A DNA stretch of 64,000 nucleotides. Source: Cephalopachus bancanus (taxonomy: Eukaryota; Chordata; Mammalia; Primates; Tarsiidae). The DNA is taken from contig JAPVLO010000007.1 in assembly GCA_027257055.1 (NCBI GenBank), positions 5,394,001 to 5,458,000 of the forward strand, in the 5' to 3' direction. Both the position numbers and the translations under genes were made by a program. How positions within the stretch are numbered: the stretch's first letter is position 1; each line of letters opens with the position of its first letter. The notes beneath the pieces are model-generated. The model did not search any database. It saw only the letters and a program-made list of their open reading frames with translations, and was not told the DNA's origin. Positions 1 to 13,234 of this stretch are shown here, piece by piece.

Positions 1-1508
1 CCTCAGTCATCCCTCCATGGCCAGCAAGACCCTGAGACCTCTGGCTGGGCGCAAATTGGCTCCTGTGTCTGGGTCTCTGAACATACCATTTGGGACATTT
101 GACCCCAGATTCCCTCACGACTGATGGCTGCTCAGCAGGCAGGCTTCTACTCAGGGAAGCCTGCAGGACTGGGGCAGGGTGGTCCAGCCCACCTCCCAGG
201 CAGCCATACCTGCTCAACTTCCCTCTATGTCTCTTGGCTCCTGGAATCTTTCTCAAGGGCAGGGGTACCCCAGCCTGTGCATCACCCTGTCCCTAGCACC
301 TGGGACAGTGCCTGGCAAGCAAGGGTTCAGCAGACACCTGCATGAGGAACGTGGGCAGGACAAGAGAGGTGGAAGTGTTTCCCAGGACCAGGGAGGGGCC
401 CACACCATTGCACTTGCCCAAGCTGCTGAAGGAAGGATCTAGAAAGAGCAGGGCAGGGCTGGCGAGGGTAGGGCCAAGTGAACACACCAGCAAGTGGGAT
501 TCCAGAGACCAGAGGTGGAAGGACAGGGAAGCCATAAAACCAAGTGTCCCAGCAGAGGAGACCAAGTAAAACAGCAAGACAAATCACAGGACATGTAAGC
601 AGGGGAGGGAAAAGTGGGGATGCCGGGCAGAGGAGTTCTCACAGAGTTACAAAACCCCTGAGGGGCAGGGGACATGGGAAAGAGGGTAACGTGGGCTTCA
701 CTACCAAGCACTGGCCTGAGGGGGTGTGGCCAACTACCTGTAGTAACTAACACTCTGCAGTCACACCAGGCCTGGGGAGATGGCTCTGTCCACACAGTGG
801 TTGGGCAGGACCTTTCATGTTACCCTGAACCGAGTTTTGCTATCGGATTTGGGGGAACACTGTGATCATTCTCCAGAGCATGAGCTCTGGCTGCTGAGAG
901 GCAGCTGGTCCCTGGGGGAGGGGAAGAGGCCCAGGCTGGCCCCTTCTGTCCAGGCCACATGTGCAGGGTCACCGGCCAGGATAGGCACCCTACAAAGCGC
1001 CCAGTTCTCGGGAGGCAAGCCCTTCCCATTGGCCTTCTGGGTCTGCAGTTGGAGTTCGAGCCACGGTGGACAGGCCAATGGAAGATGCCATCTGCTCAAA
1101 CACACAACCCCACTGGAGCTGCTTCCCGGAGTCCACAGGCTGTAGTGTGCTGCAGGACCCCCTGGGAGCCTTAAAATATGAATGTGTGGACCCTCCCAGC
1201 CCTGTGGATTCAGGATTGGTACATACGAGTAGGGCCTGAGCAATGCTATACTTAACATGTCCCCAGGCAACTCTGAAGGCACACCAGGGTTTAGTCATTC
1301 CACGAAGGCATGAGACTCTCCCAAATGCACCCAATGTGGCAGAGGAGGCCGGATATCCCTGCCTTGCCGGTGTGACCATGGAATTCTCAGGACGACCAGG
1401 AGGGGCCTTCAGGTGCCCAGATACCATGTGGGAGGCAGTGAGGAAACTTGAAGGAAGGGGGGAGTGATACTGGCATGATCATCTGAACGGCTTAACAGGC
1501 AACCCACT
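1..1508. other. Unique intergenic sequence, no gene seen
   Basis: GC-moderate sequence without a recognisable repeat apart from short L2/MIR-like words near 285-330. Overlapping open frames on both strands are short and share no family features, and no start, splice and poly(A) combination stands out. I see nothing functional here. Confidence 0.5.
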
Positions 1509-2879
<1,371 letters not shown>

Positions 2880-3470
2880 CATTAGCAATTCATAGGTTTT
2901 ATATTTGAAAGCAGTTTTAGGTTACAGAAGAGTTGCTCAGAAGGGATGGGGCGCTCTCAGACACCTGGTTCCCCTTCACACTCTTGTTTCCCTTCACCTA
3001 CGTCCTGTACTGGCTACATTTGTTACAATCAACAAGCAGATATTGATATATTATTGCTGAGATCCACACTCTGCCTCAGGGTTTGCTCTTTGTGTTGCAG
3101 GATTTTATGGGTTTTGACAGATGTATCCAGCATTACAATAGGATACAGATTTGCTTCCCGCCTTAAGAGTGCCCTGCACTCTGTCTAGTCCACCCTCCCT
3201 TCCCGGCCCCTGGCAACCACTGATCCTTTCACAGTCTCCATAGTTTTGCTTTTTCCAGACTGTCCTATTGTTGGAATCACACAGTGTGCTGCCCTTCAGA
3301 CTGGCCTCTTTCACTTAGAAATACGCATTCGAGTTTCTTCCACGTCCTCTCTGCTCAGTAGTTCATTTTTAATCGCTGAATGATATTCCACTGAGTGGAG
3401 CTCCCATGGGTTGTCTACCCACTCACCAGCTAAGGGGTGTCTAACTTGCTTCTGATGTCCCCTAGCTTTA
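2880..3470 (-). mobile_element. Ancient LINE-1 (L1M-type) 3' fragment
   Basis: Wording such as 'gcagttttaggttacagaa', 'ccctggcaaccactgatcc', 'tttcacttagaaatacgc' and 'atcgctgaatgatattcca' matches the reverse complement of old mammalian L1 3' regions as I know them. It is heavily mutated and has no open frame. Confidence 0.75.
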
Positions 3471-4197
3471 AATGGTGGAGACTATGCTCTGGCTTCTCTT
3501 CAGCACAGATGCGTCTTTCGTCTCCTTCTACGTAGCAGAGACTGAGGCACTTCTTAGTGCCCTTCCCCCAAGTGGACTCTGACCAGTCAGTCTCTCCTCC
3601 CTCTGCAATTGTTCATCCCTCACTCCGCTTTGGAGTCTCTGCCTCTGGCCTCTCCTGGGGCACAGGGTTGCTCTGCCCGTGTTCTGACCCGGAGCTCGAT
3701 GAGAGGCCAAGTGGTTGTGCTGCTCCTGACTCTGTGATAATTACCCTCATCCATTGGAGCCTGCTGGTGGCATGCCCCATGTCCCATGGGGTCCTGGCGA
3801 GTGCCCCTCACTGCCCAGTTTTGTAGGTGCAGCTCACAGGTGCCCCCACTCTCTCTTGCTTTAGGAGTTGGCAAGGATGAAGCACTCTGTGCTTGTAAAT
3901 CGACTCCTTTCTGGGATCTCAAAGCTCTCAGGGTTTTCCTTTCATTTATAGCTGTGGCTGGGGGAGCCACGTTCTCAAAAAACAGTGCTGCTGTTACAGG
4001 GTGATGGGCTGCAGTGAGCGTGCCATGGGGTCCTCCACCCAGGGCCCAGTGGGTGGGCTTGACCTCAGTGGCAGACGAACATTGTGAAAGTGTGAGAGAC
4101 AGCAGCCAGAAGAGGATCTGGCTATGGGCAGGCAGCTTAGCCTCACCTGGTCTGAGGCTTCTGAGAAACTCTGCCTCCAGAAAGTTTCCAATCTAAG
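3471..4197. other. Unique sequence, no gene seen
   Basis: No repeat or gene is recognised. Open frames on both strands are under 120 codons and overlap one another. Confidence 0.4.
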
Positions 4198-4272
4198 ATA
4201 GGCATGGTAGCTCATCCCTGTAATCCTAGCACTTTGGGAGGCCGAAGTGGGAGGATTGCTTGAGGCTAGGAT
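4198..4272 (+). repeat. Alu left-monomer fragment
   Basis: About 75 bases match the Alu 5' end ('ggcatggtagctcat', 'cactttgggaggccgaagtgg', 'attgcttgagg') and then stop abruptly. It is a free left arm or a truncated insertion. Confidence 0.85.
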
Positions 4273-4439
4273 GTTTTCAATCAAGTCTGACTCAAGGAAA
4301 GGGGCCACCTACCTTCTGCCCTCCTCCCAGCTGGAGACAGAGAGCTTCAGAGGAGTGTCTTGTCTCACTCCCAACTTTCCGGGTGGGGTCCACCACTTGG
4401 GAGGACACGAGACATGAGAGAGAAAGTGACTCTGCCTGT

Positions 4440-4951
4440 GGTGGATGGTAGGTACCACATCCTCTGCTGTTTATCCCATTGAGCGGGGATGTTGATTCCC
4501 CTCCTGAAGCCTGGACTGGCCTTAGCAGCTTGTGTGGTCACTCAGTCATCCTAACACTAGAGATCAATAGCCAGGTCCTCCAAGACGAGGTCATATGGGG
4601 CTTGCAGTGTGTGCTGGGCCTTTTGGGGCATTGTCGGAGACCCTGAGCTGCCATGTTCTGCCACTCTGAGGGCATCATACTGGTGCTTACATTGGCCACC
4701 TTCCAGCTGTCCTTGCCCAGGCAACAGGCTTATACGTGAAGCTCCCCAGGTCCTTCAGGCCACCACCCCATTTCTTGGTCTAGGGCCACCAAGCAACTTC
4801 TGTTTACATCACTTGAAATAAATGGACCATCCGGCTGAGTTCTGCTTGAATTTCTGACCCACAGAATTGCCAGATGCAATAAAAGGTGGTTGTTTTAAGC
4901 CATCAGGGTATGGGGTCATGTGTTGCCTAGCAACAGACAACTGACTATAAC
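4440..4951 (+). mobile_element. MLT1-type MaLR LTR (solo, degraded)
   Basis: The 3' part carries the hallmark sequence: 'cccacagaattgccaga', a poly(A) signal inside 'gcaataaaaggtgg', 'gttttaagccatcagggt' and the end 'acaactgactataaca'. The 5' half ('cctggactggccttagcag', 'gagctgccatgttctgcc') fits the same family. It is a solo LTR with no internal retroviral genes. The 5' boundary is approximate. Confidence 0.75.
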
Positions 4952-5546
4952 ACCACCCTAGGTGAGGGGTTCTGAGTTGCCTCAGACCCCACCTGTCTCC
5001 AAGACCCTGACTGTCTCCAGAGCCTGCTCACCCACCCACTTGTGGCAAGACCCCATCTTGCCACACTTCTGCAGGGACTCACTTCTGCAGGGCCCTTTGT
5101 GCTGGGGGTCTCGCAGGCATCCTGGCAGCCGTTTGAGGTTGTGAGTGACAAAAGGTCCCTGTTCTTCCCTGTGCCCACAGGGGAAGCCCAAACACAGAGT
5201 TCAGACCCTAGAAACACCAGCCATGCCCATAATGAGCTTCAGACATGCAGCTGGCAGGAAGGAGCCTGTATTCGAGGGGTCCTGGCTCCACGGGCAAACC
5301 TTGCCTGTGTCTGCCCTTCCCATGTGGGATACATTCTGTTTAAGCTCTGGCTTGCAGGAGAGATGTAAGACAGGACTTGGGCATCTCAGCTCATGTGTTC
5401 TGCAGCCAGGGAGGGATGGGGTTGGGGAAGGGAGAAAGGAGAGGACAACTCTCCCCTAAAAAGTTAAGTGAAACATTGCATTTCAAGAGGGGAAAATACG
5501 GGGCACACATTCTTCCTTGGGAATCTGCCCTGTTGTCTTCTTAAAA

Positions 5547-5729
5547 CCTGAGCTGGCTGGGTGTGGAGGCTCACAGCCGCAATCTGGAGGCCGAGGTGGG
5601 AGGAATGCTTGAGGTCAAGAGATTGAGGCTGCAGTGAGACAGGATCATGCCACTGTACTCCAGACTGGGCAGCACAGTGAGGCCCCAACTCAAGAACAAA
5701 GAAACAAACAAAAACGAAAGCCTGAGCTG
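5547..5729 (+). repeat. Free right Alu monomer (FRAM-like) with target-site duplication
   Basis: A single ~150-bp monomer runs from 'gctgggtgtggaggctcac' through 'gaggctgcagtgaga' to 'ccactgtactccagactggg', with an A-rich tail at 5694-5717. It is flanked by the direct repeat 'cctgagctg' (5547-5555 and 5721-5729). Monomeric form plus duplication indicates retroposition as a monomer. Confidence 0.8.
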
Positions 5730-6194
5730 CCTTGGAGGAGACTGGAGGGTATCTGGGAGCTCGGCCAGTCATGGTGAACTGCCTCAGGTCCTCAAGCCAT
5801 AGGAACAGAGGACGTTGTCTACTACCGTTTCCAGGGGAGATGTAGCACCCTAAGGGGAAAATATGGTGGGGAAAGAGGGTCGTTGATTGGTTCTGAGAGA
5901 GTCCCTGCAGGAACCTGGCCAGGGATGATCTTCTGCAGTTCCAGGACTCCCTGGCTCCCCAGATGATGGGAGGCCAGACGTTGCAGCACTGGCCTGGAGC
6001 CACCATGCCCGGCAGCTGCATCGGAGGGGACAGATCTGCAGAACTTGCACATCCACTGCACACAGAGTGCCATGGAGCAGGAGGATGTGAGGGGAGGAGG
6101 AGTGGACTTTCTGAACTTGCCTGGTGGAGGCAGCTTGTTCAAGGAGCTGGCGATAGCGACTCCCTGCAAAAGCTCATCTTGCCAACAAGGCGCA

Positions 6195-6945
6195 TGATGG
6201 GTGTGACAGCACTTGGATGTTGTCCCCCGAGTCTCATGTTGAAACATGGTCCCCAGGGCTGGAGGTGCAGCCTGGTGGGAGGTGTTTGGGCCATGGGGCG
6301 GATCCCTTCTGGATGGTTGGTGCTGCCCTCGCTGTCATGAACGAGTTCTCACTCTAGTAGTTCACGCGAGAAGTAGGTGTTTATTTCTTTTTATTATTAT
6401 TATTGTTATTATCATTATCATTATTATTATTTGAGTCGGAGTTTCACTCTATTGCCCAGACTAGAGTGTAGTGGCACACTCACGATCACCGCAGCCTTGA
6501 CCTCCCAGGCTCAGGCGATCCTTCCGCCTCAGCCTTCCAAATAGCTGGAACCACAGATGTGTGCCACCACGGCTGGCTAATTTTTTGATTTATTGTAGAG
6601 ACGAGGTTTCATCAAGTTGCCCAGGCTGGTCTCGAACCCCCGGGCTCAGGCAATCCTCTCACCTCTGCCTCCCGAAGTGCTGGGGTTATAGGTGTGAGTC
6701 ACCACATGCTGAGAGCTGGTTGTTTTCAAGAGCCTGGCGCCTCCTTCTCCCTCTTGCTTTTGCTCTTGCCATGTGACATGCCAGCTCCCTCTCCACCTTC
6801 TGCCATGATTGTCACTTCCTAAGGCCTCACTAGAAGCCGATGTTGACACCATGCCGAACTGTGAGCCAAATAAGTCTCTTTCCTTTGTGAATTACCCAGT
6901 CTCAGGTATTTCTTTATAACAATGCAAAATGGACTAATATAGGCG
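6195..6945 (+). mobile_element. MST/THE1-like MaLR LTR interrupted by an Alu
   Basis: Left part (to about 6372): 'gagtctcatgttgaaac', 'ggtgggaggtgtttggg', 'gagttctcactctagtag'. Right part (from about 6713): 'gagctggttgttttcaag', 'ctgtgagccaaataagtc', 'gaattacccagtctcagg', end 'aaatggactaatata'. Joined, these read as one LTR of the primate MST/THE1 group. A minus-strand Alu split it. No internal region is seen, so it is a solo LTR. Confidence 0.85.
6388..6711 (-). repeat. Alu inserted in a MaLR LTR
   Basis: The reversed A-tail has become an ATT-type microsatellite (6388-6431). It is followed by 'cggagtttcactctattgcc' through 'gtgtgagtcaccacatgct'. Flanks 'gagaagtaggtgttt' and 'gagagctggttgttt' look like a decayed target-site duplication (about 11 of 15 matching by eye). 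Confidence 0.85.
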
Positions 6946-7587
6946 GTCTGCTAACAGTCATCCCAGACCACAGTGTCCAAGTCCAGGTAGGTGAATGTGG
7001 TGGCGTCAGGGCTGACTCTATGCTGAAGTGTCTCCAGCCAATTCACATCCCTGGTGTGTACCCAACACAGGGAGTCAGAAGGAGAGGCCTGGCTGGGTGG
7101 GGACACACAGGGACCAGTTCAGGATGGACAGTCAGGGGCCCTTATGCACGGCAGGGGCACGTTGGTATCCCACATCGCACTGTCCAGATCCACCTCTGAT
7201 GTCAGCTACAGTCAGCTACCTCCCTCAGCACTGACTGTGTCTTCTGGCCTCAGGGGACCTTCCATCCCTGTGCAGGCTGAGCCCAGAGAGAGCATGGGGG
7301 TGGGGGTAGGGGGATAATTCCCTGGCATTCAGTGAGTGGGAGTGGATGGGAATTGACTCCCAGGCTCCTGTCCTTTGTCAAGCCAATCGCTCCAGTTGTC
7401 AGACTGCAGTGTAATCCAATGGCTGGAGGAAGTGGACCATCTAAAATGAACAGGGAAAGGACTTTTTCTGCGCGTGTTTATACAGTTCTGGGAGAAGCTC
7501 GGGAACCCCTGGTGTCCAGCTCATAACACACCTCTGCAGCTTCCCACTTCCCTTGGCTCCCTCCTTCCAGAATCAGCTTCATGCAAG

Positions 7588-7975
7588 CTTCTTTTTTTCT
7601 CTCTTTTTTCGTTCTCTTTCTTTCTTTTTTCTCTCTTTCTTTCTTTTCTTCTTTTTTCCCTTCTCCTTCCTTCCTTTCCTCCCTCCATTCCTCCTTCCCC
7701 CTTCCTCTTTCCTCCTTTCTCTCCCTCCCTCCCTCCCCTTTCCCTTCCTTCCTTCCTTCCTTTCTTTCTTTCTTTCTCCTTCTTTCCCTCCTTCCCTCCC
7801 TCCATTCCTCCTTCTCTCTCCCTCTTTTCTCTCTCTCTCTATTTCCTTCCCCCTCCTTCCTTCCTTCCCTGCCTCCCTCCCCCATCCTCTTTCTCTCTCT
7901 CTTTCCCTTCCATCCTTCCTTCCTTCCCTGCTCTCTTCCCTCCCTCCCTCCCTTTCTTTCTTTCTTCCTTTCATG
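7588..7975. repeat. Polypyrimidine tract (CTTT/CCTT/CCCT mixed)
   Basis: Almost uninterrupted C/T on the plus strand for about 390 bases, with internal runs of CTTT, CCTT and CCCT. Open frames of 130-190 codons in all frames are consequences of the composition, not genes. Mirror-symmetric homopurine-homopyrimidine stretches can form triplex (H-DNA). Confidence 0.95.
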
Positions 7976-8229
7976 GTAAGAACAGTCCATGGGAGATCTG
8001 CCCTCTTAACAAACTTTTCAGTGTCCACTCTGGTATTGCTTAGTGTAATCATGATCCTGTACAGCAGATCTCTAGAACTTTCTGATGTTGTATCACTGGA
8101 ACAACGGCTCACATCCTCCCTGCCCTAAACCCCTGGCTACCACCCTTCTGCTTTAACCTCTGTGAACCTGCCTCCTCCAGGCACTCACGTACCTGGAGTC
8201 ACGTGGTATTTGTCTTCTGTGACTACCTC

Positions 8230-8405
8230 CTCTCATTGGGTACAGTGTCCTGCAGGTGCATCCATGCTGGGTTGCACAGGACAGGTTTTCCTTATTTAAG
8301 GCTGAATAATACTCCACCATACCTTTAGCCCACTTTATCTTCATCCATTCATCTCTCAACAGACACTGAGGCAGGGTCCATGTAGTGGCTATAGTGGAAA
8401 GTGAG
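8230..8405 (-). mobile_element. Old LINE-1 ORF2 fragment
   Basis: 'aaggctgaataatactccac' and 'cttcatccattcatctctca' correspond to the reverse complement of the L1 ORF2 3' region. No frame is preserved. Confidence 0.65.
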
Positions 8406-8469
8406 AGCATTCTCCAGACCAGATCATAGGTCAGACCTCCAGATGAGTCTTGACGTATTTAAGGAGACT

Positions 8470-8810
8470 GAGATCATACCAAGCATCTTTTCCAAGCGCA
8501 AGGCATGAAACTAGACCTTAACAGCAGAAGGAATACTGAGAAATTCACAGAGATGTAGAAATTAAATACCATACCCAGCAACCAATGGGTCAAAGAAGTT
8601 AGAAAATATCTTGAGACCACACACAAAACAAAACAAAAAAACACAACATACCAAAACATATAGCACACAGCAATGGTGTTGCTGAGCAGGAGGTTCATAG
8701 TGATACATGTCTATACAGAGAAAGCAGAAAGATCCCAAGTCAACAGCCCAATTTTAGGCCTCAAGAAACTGGAAAAGGAAACACAAAAAGTCACTAAAAG
8801 CAGAGCAGTT
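8470..8810 (+). mobile_element. Old LINE-1 ORF2 fragment
   Basis: Plus-strand wording 'gaccttaacagcagaaggaa', 'atacccagcaaccaatgggt' and 'cctcaagaaactggaaaagg' matches central L1 ORF2. Many stops are present. Confidence 0.6.
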
Positions 8811-9487
8811 TGGGCAGAGGGCAGAGTGAAAGTTTTAACCCCATCTCTGTAAAATACAAATCCAGGTCTTGTTTCAGACTCTACAGCTGAAATGGAGCTT
8901 TTAACCCCCAGCATCATCAGAATCAAGAAAAGCTTCCATTCAAAGGGGGACAAGGGGCCACCCACCCAGCCAGTGTTTTTGCTATAATCAGAAGCCCACG
9001 TATTTTTTGAGTTGTGACTGCTTTTCTGAGGTCCAGGAGAAAGTCAGGACATAGGTCACCCATGTTGGGAAACTTGAAGGCAGCATAGCAATAGCCTGGG
9101 CATGTATCTGCATGGCCTTTTACATAATTGTGCATATGCAGTGACATAGATTTTCCTGTTGTGTTCAGAACATCATTGACTCTGGCATGCAAAATAAAGT
9201 AAAATTAATAGTTCAGTTCCAGTCAAGTGCATGCATGCACACTCTTCAAGCCCGTTGGGAGAGGAGCCAGTAACGATCCTTGGCAAAGGGCTGAGTGGTC
9301 CACCTCTCTCCGAACACAAGGGCAGGAGCAGGGGGAGCTGGGAGCAGACAGCCTGCAGGTTGGAGGAATAACTGGTGGCTTCCAAGGTGGGAGGGAGAGG
9401 GTTGAGGGCAGAGGTTGGACATGCTGGAAGGAGCAGTGACACGCCAAGGTTTTCATTTTATTTTATTTTATTTTATTTATTATTATT
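8811..9487. other. Unique sequence, no gene seen
   Basis: Nothing recognisable apart from a short ATTTT-type stretch at 9456-9487, which is the reversed tail of the following Alu. Confidence 0.4.
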
Positions 9488-9769
9488 ATTTTTTTGAGTT
9501 GGAGTCTCACTCTGTTGCCCAGACTGGAGTGCAGTGGCCGCTCCTGGCCACCGCAACCTCGACCTGCTGGGCTCCGGCGATCCTTCCGCCTCAGCCTTCC
9601 CAGTAGCCGGAATTACAGGCATGCGCTACCACGCCCGGCTGATTTTTTGATTTATTGTAGAGATGAGGTCTCGCTGCCCAGGCGGGTCTCGAACCCGCGG
9701 TCTCAGGCAATCCACTCACCTCAGCCTCCCAAAGGCACGGGATTACAGGCTGAGCCACCGAACCCAGCT
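9488..9769 (-). repeat. Young-type Alu
   Basis: Full dimer in reverse, running from 'gagttggagtctcactctg' to 'tgagccaccgaacccagc'. It belongs to the window's lineage-specific subfamily ('ggccgctcctggccaccgc', 'gcgggtctcgaacccgcgg'). Similar T-rich words flank it ('cattttatttta' on both sides), giving a possible duplication. Confidence 0.93.
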
Positions 9770-9814
9770 TCCATTTTATTTTAAAATGATCCCTTCTCAA
9801 TGCTGTCCCACACT

Positions 9815-10095
9815 CTCACTTTAGCTCCCACTTGTAAGTGAGAATGTGCGGTGTTTGGTTTTCTGGTCCCAAGTCAGCTCACTTAAGGTGATGCTCTCCA
9901 ATTCCATTCAAGTTGTTGCAAAAGACATGATTTCATTCTTTTGATGGCTGAGGTGGGGGTGTTGGGTACACTTAGAGTCCAGACTTCTTTGCCACAATAC
10001 AAGGCAACTCTGTAACCAAAACCAATTTGTACCCTCAAAGCTATTATAAAAAAGAGATCCCTTTGAAAAAACAAATAAATAGAAATAAAATAGAA
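9815..10095. mobile_element. Short 5'-inverted LINE-1 (twin-priming structure)
   Basis: 9820-9947 reads as minus-strand L1 ('agtgagaatgtgcggtgtt', 'gcaaaagacatgatttcatt'). 9955-10095 reads as plus-strand L1 3' UTR ('gttgggtacacttagag', 'taccctcaaagctattata', then an A-rich tail). The orientation switches near 9947-9955. This is the classic outcome of twin priming during L1 integration. Confidence 0.65.
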
Positions 10096-10384
10096 CATTT
10101 CCTCCCTACAATCAGATTGCTTTGCAATCTAACAGCTTGAGAGGTTGGTTTTCCAAAGGACAGCACTTGGAGAAATCTATCACTACTTTGGAATCAAACT
10201 TTTGTGCTTGTAAGGAAATCTTCGCAATCATCTGAAGGGTCGCAACACATACAGTCTTATTATTTGAGTTCTACATTGTGTCATCAGTATCTTCTTCTTC
10301 TTCTTCTTTTAACCAGAAAAGAGTGAGTCTCAACTTTTATACTAGCTTATGTCAAAAAACAAACAAACAAAAAAGAATAAACAA

Positions 10385-11035
10385 ACAAAAACAGATGCTG
10401 GTGAGGATGCAAAGAAGAGGGAATCCTTTTACACTGCTGGTGGGAATGCAAACTAGTTCAACCTCTGTGGAAAACAGTGTGGTGATTTCTAAACGAACGA
10501 GAAATTGATCTTCCATATGACCCAGCAATCTTTCTACTGGGAATATACCCAGAGGAACTCAGATCATTCTACAAAAAGGATAACAACACATGCAAGTTTA
10601 TTGCAGCACTATTCACAATAGCAAAAACATGGAAACAACCATGCTGCCCATTGAAACTGGACTGGGTTTTTTTAAAAAATGTAGTACATATGCATGATGG
10701 ACTATTACACAGCCATAAAGGACAAACATATGGACTTCACCACAATGTGATGTAATTAGAGTCTATAATTTTCAGTGATGTATCACAGAAATGAACAGAG
10801 TACTACATGTTCTTACTCATAAGTTGACCCTTAACATTTACCATAATACTATATGAAGGGGATTGGCAGTAGCAGGATAATGCCAGGGTGGGGATGGGGA
10901 CACAACATCAATAAGGGCACCTGATCTCAAACCAGGCAAAGTGGGGACAAAAGGGAGGTCCAAACTTTACCTGTATGATGTCCTAATCCTGAATTGTATC
11001 CCACATCTTTAAAATAAAATATAAAAAATAAATAA
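10385..11035 (+). mobile_element. 5'-truncated LINE-1 3' end
   Basis: Starts inside ORF2 ('gctggtgaggatgcaaagaa') and continues through 'cactgctggtgggaatgcaa', 'gacccagcaatctttctact' and 'ctattcacaatagcaaaaac'. It ends in a 3' UTR carrying 'gtatcccacatctttaaaat' and an A-rich tail. The frame is broken by substitutions and small indels. Its 3' end matches that of the element at 59476-60008. Confidence 0.88.
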
Positions 11036-11440
11036 GTTTTTTTACAAAAATAATATGTATATTGGCTCAGGTAACCTAAAAGCCAAGACATATATGGCTT
11101 CAAGCATGGCTGGATTCAGGTGCTCAATAGAGTTCTCTCGACTTGTGGGCTTTGTCCTCTGTATGTGCACACAATAGCTTCATTCTGAAGAAGGCTTTCT
11201 TTTTCTAGCAGTACAAGGACCACAGGCAGCTCTGAGTCCATACCGTGCCTTCTTAGCAATCCCAGCAGCAAGGAAAGCTGAGCTTATTTAATCCTCTTGG
11301 TAAAATTCCTGAGAAAGAGCCTTTCACTGGACCATCCTGTAGCCCTGTAGCCCTCACTGAGCTAGATGCTGTGCCAGGATGACTGGATGCTCTGATTGGC
11401 CAGGTCTGGGCCACAGGGACCAGGAGGCTTTGGTGGACTC
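11036..11440. repeat. Degraded ancient interspersed repeat, family not certain
   Basis: 'tggctcaggtaacctaaaag', 'gcttcaagcatggctggatt', 'gatgctctgattggccaggt' and 'tctgggccacagggacca' recall a common old mammalian repeat, also represented at 44250-44600. I cannot name the family with confidence. Confidence 0.4.
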
Positions 11441-13225
11441 GGCCAACTTGAACCTCACCCATGAGAGAGAGAAATCTTCCAGTGAAAATAGGGGATCTGT
11501 CAACAGCAGGGACCGGGGCGATGGTAAGAAGGCAGAAACCACATGCATCTATAAAACCGGTAGTATTGACCCTTGGCTCTCTGCCCTGTGCCTGGGTTCT
11601 CCCTGAATGGTCCAGGGCACTGCTTAGTTTGCACCTATGATATCTGTGAGTGTAGGTGAGACTCTATCCTCAGGACGCACTTCCGGAAAAGGAGCTAGTG
11701 TTTATCTGCAATCTTCAATCCTAGGTGTCCATTTTCCTTTCTTTGAGGTGTAGTCTTAGAACAAAAATAACTTTTCTGCTCCATGCATGCAGAACCACTC
11801 TAATGACTCACATTATCTGCACTGAGAACTCTTCTTGGTGACTCCAGATGCCCCGGGGAGCACCGTGGGTGTGAGCTCACCCTGCTGCCCTGTGCTCCAT
11901 GGGCCTCTGTCCCTGCCGCCATGGGCCCCTCTCCCAGTGGCCCTACCTCCCTCTGCTCACCTTGGACAGAGTGAAGCACTTCTGCTTGGGTCACTGAACA
12001 GGAATGCTCAAGGGCCAGTGCACACCCAGGCGACTCTTCTAAATCAATACGAAAATGATGGTGGTGACATTTCACCTTCACAGGGGGCAGCCCTGACTGA
12101 GTCGGGCTAGAGCAGTCAAATTGAAACTAAATGGAATTTCAGGGGTGACAGCAGTGGGGGCCGGGGGTGGGGAGGTTGCCTCTGTAGCATAAATTCATAT
12201 GCATTATAAAAAATATCGCCTGAATCGAAGAGCCTTGGCACGATTCCAGGAGACAAGCAGCCGCCAGAGTCGTGTTTACCCGGCATGCTTCAGCAAACTT
12301 TCAATCTATTTACAGGTATGCATGACGAACTGCCTTGAATGGATGAGTTATTGGTTCTGCTATAAATGAAATTAATAATATGAGGTGGAGGAGGTGTAGT
12401 AATAACACCCAAAGAACCAGTGAGGCCTGGGGACCAGAGATCAGCTTTCAAGTGCAGGAGGCTTCTCACCAACCACGGTGCATGGCCAATTGAGCCAGAC
12501 ACAAGCGCCAGTTATCTAAGTAGGAAGAGAAGGTAACTGTCTCAAGCAGGTGATTAGAGAGTAGATAAATCCGGGAGGAAGGGGGAGGTGGTAAAACATC
12601 ATCACACCCCTCAAGCACGGAGTTTTGTTTTGTTTTTTCCTTATTTTCTTTTCTTATTTTTTAAGGCATAATAAAGAATGGTATTTTTGAAGTCTCAAGA
12701 TTCCCAGCCTTCTCACCAGGGTCAGCTGTCACAAAACAGGGAGGCCGCCCCTTATTTAGAGATAGGACAGTGGAGATGCCATGTCCCTGGGAAGATCTCC
12801 CAATGTATCCAAGGTGACAATGGGACAGCTTAGGTCTCACCTGAAAATAACCACAAAGCTACCTCTCAGGCTTCCACTAGGCAGTTCCAAAGGTGTTCTG
12901 ATGCTGGTCAGTTGCAACCTGGAAGCATCATGAGGTTGCTGAAAACCTGATGCCCCAGGCAGTGCAACTATAGTAGGTATTTTCCATGACTGAATTAATG
13001 GTATATCATTGTTTGTACAACACTTGCAAGTGCACGGATTTTCCCATACACTTTGTAAACAATTATCCCACGACTAGGGTGGTGGGTGTTACCACCACAG
13101 AACAAAAGACTCTCAGAGAGATGGAATGAGCCTCTCGCAGTGAGCATCACACACAAGAGATCTGCAGAAAATTCTGCACAGGACATGAGTGGAAATTTCC
13201 AAATGTGATGGTTGTTTCCCTGAAA
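11441..13225. other. Unique sequence with a candidate conserved element and weak MIR-like words
   Basis: No gene is seen. 12185-12400 is discussed separately as a possible conserved non-coding element. 13040-13150 faintly resembles a MIR. The GC-rich stretch 11850-11960 yields open frames on both strands without family features. Confidence 0.4.
12185..12400. promoter_or_regulatory. Candidate conserved non-coding element
   Basis: AT-rich unique sequence containing POU/homeodomain-like words ('atatgcattataaa', 'atgaaattaataatatg') and several retained CpG dinucleotides ('atatcgcc', 'aatcgaag', 'cagtcgtg'-like 'gagtcgtgtttacccgg', 'atgacgaact'). It lies in a surrounding that is otherwise CpG-poor. 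CpG retention in non-island DNA hints at constraint or recent origin. Purely inferential. Confidence 0.25.
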
Positions 13226-13234
13226 TGTGTGTGT

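Noticed and set aside
7474..8128. Open frames up to 191 codons on both strands
   Set aside because: Products of the polypyrimidine tract (Ser/Leu/Phe/Pro one way, Lys/Glu/Arg/Gly the other). Not genes.
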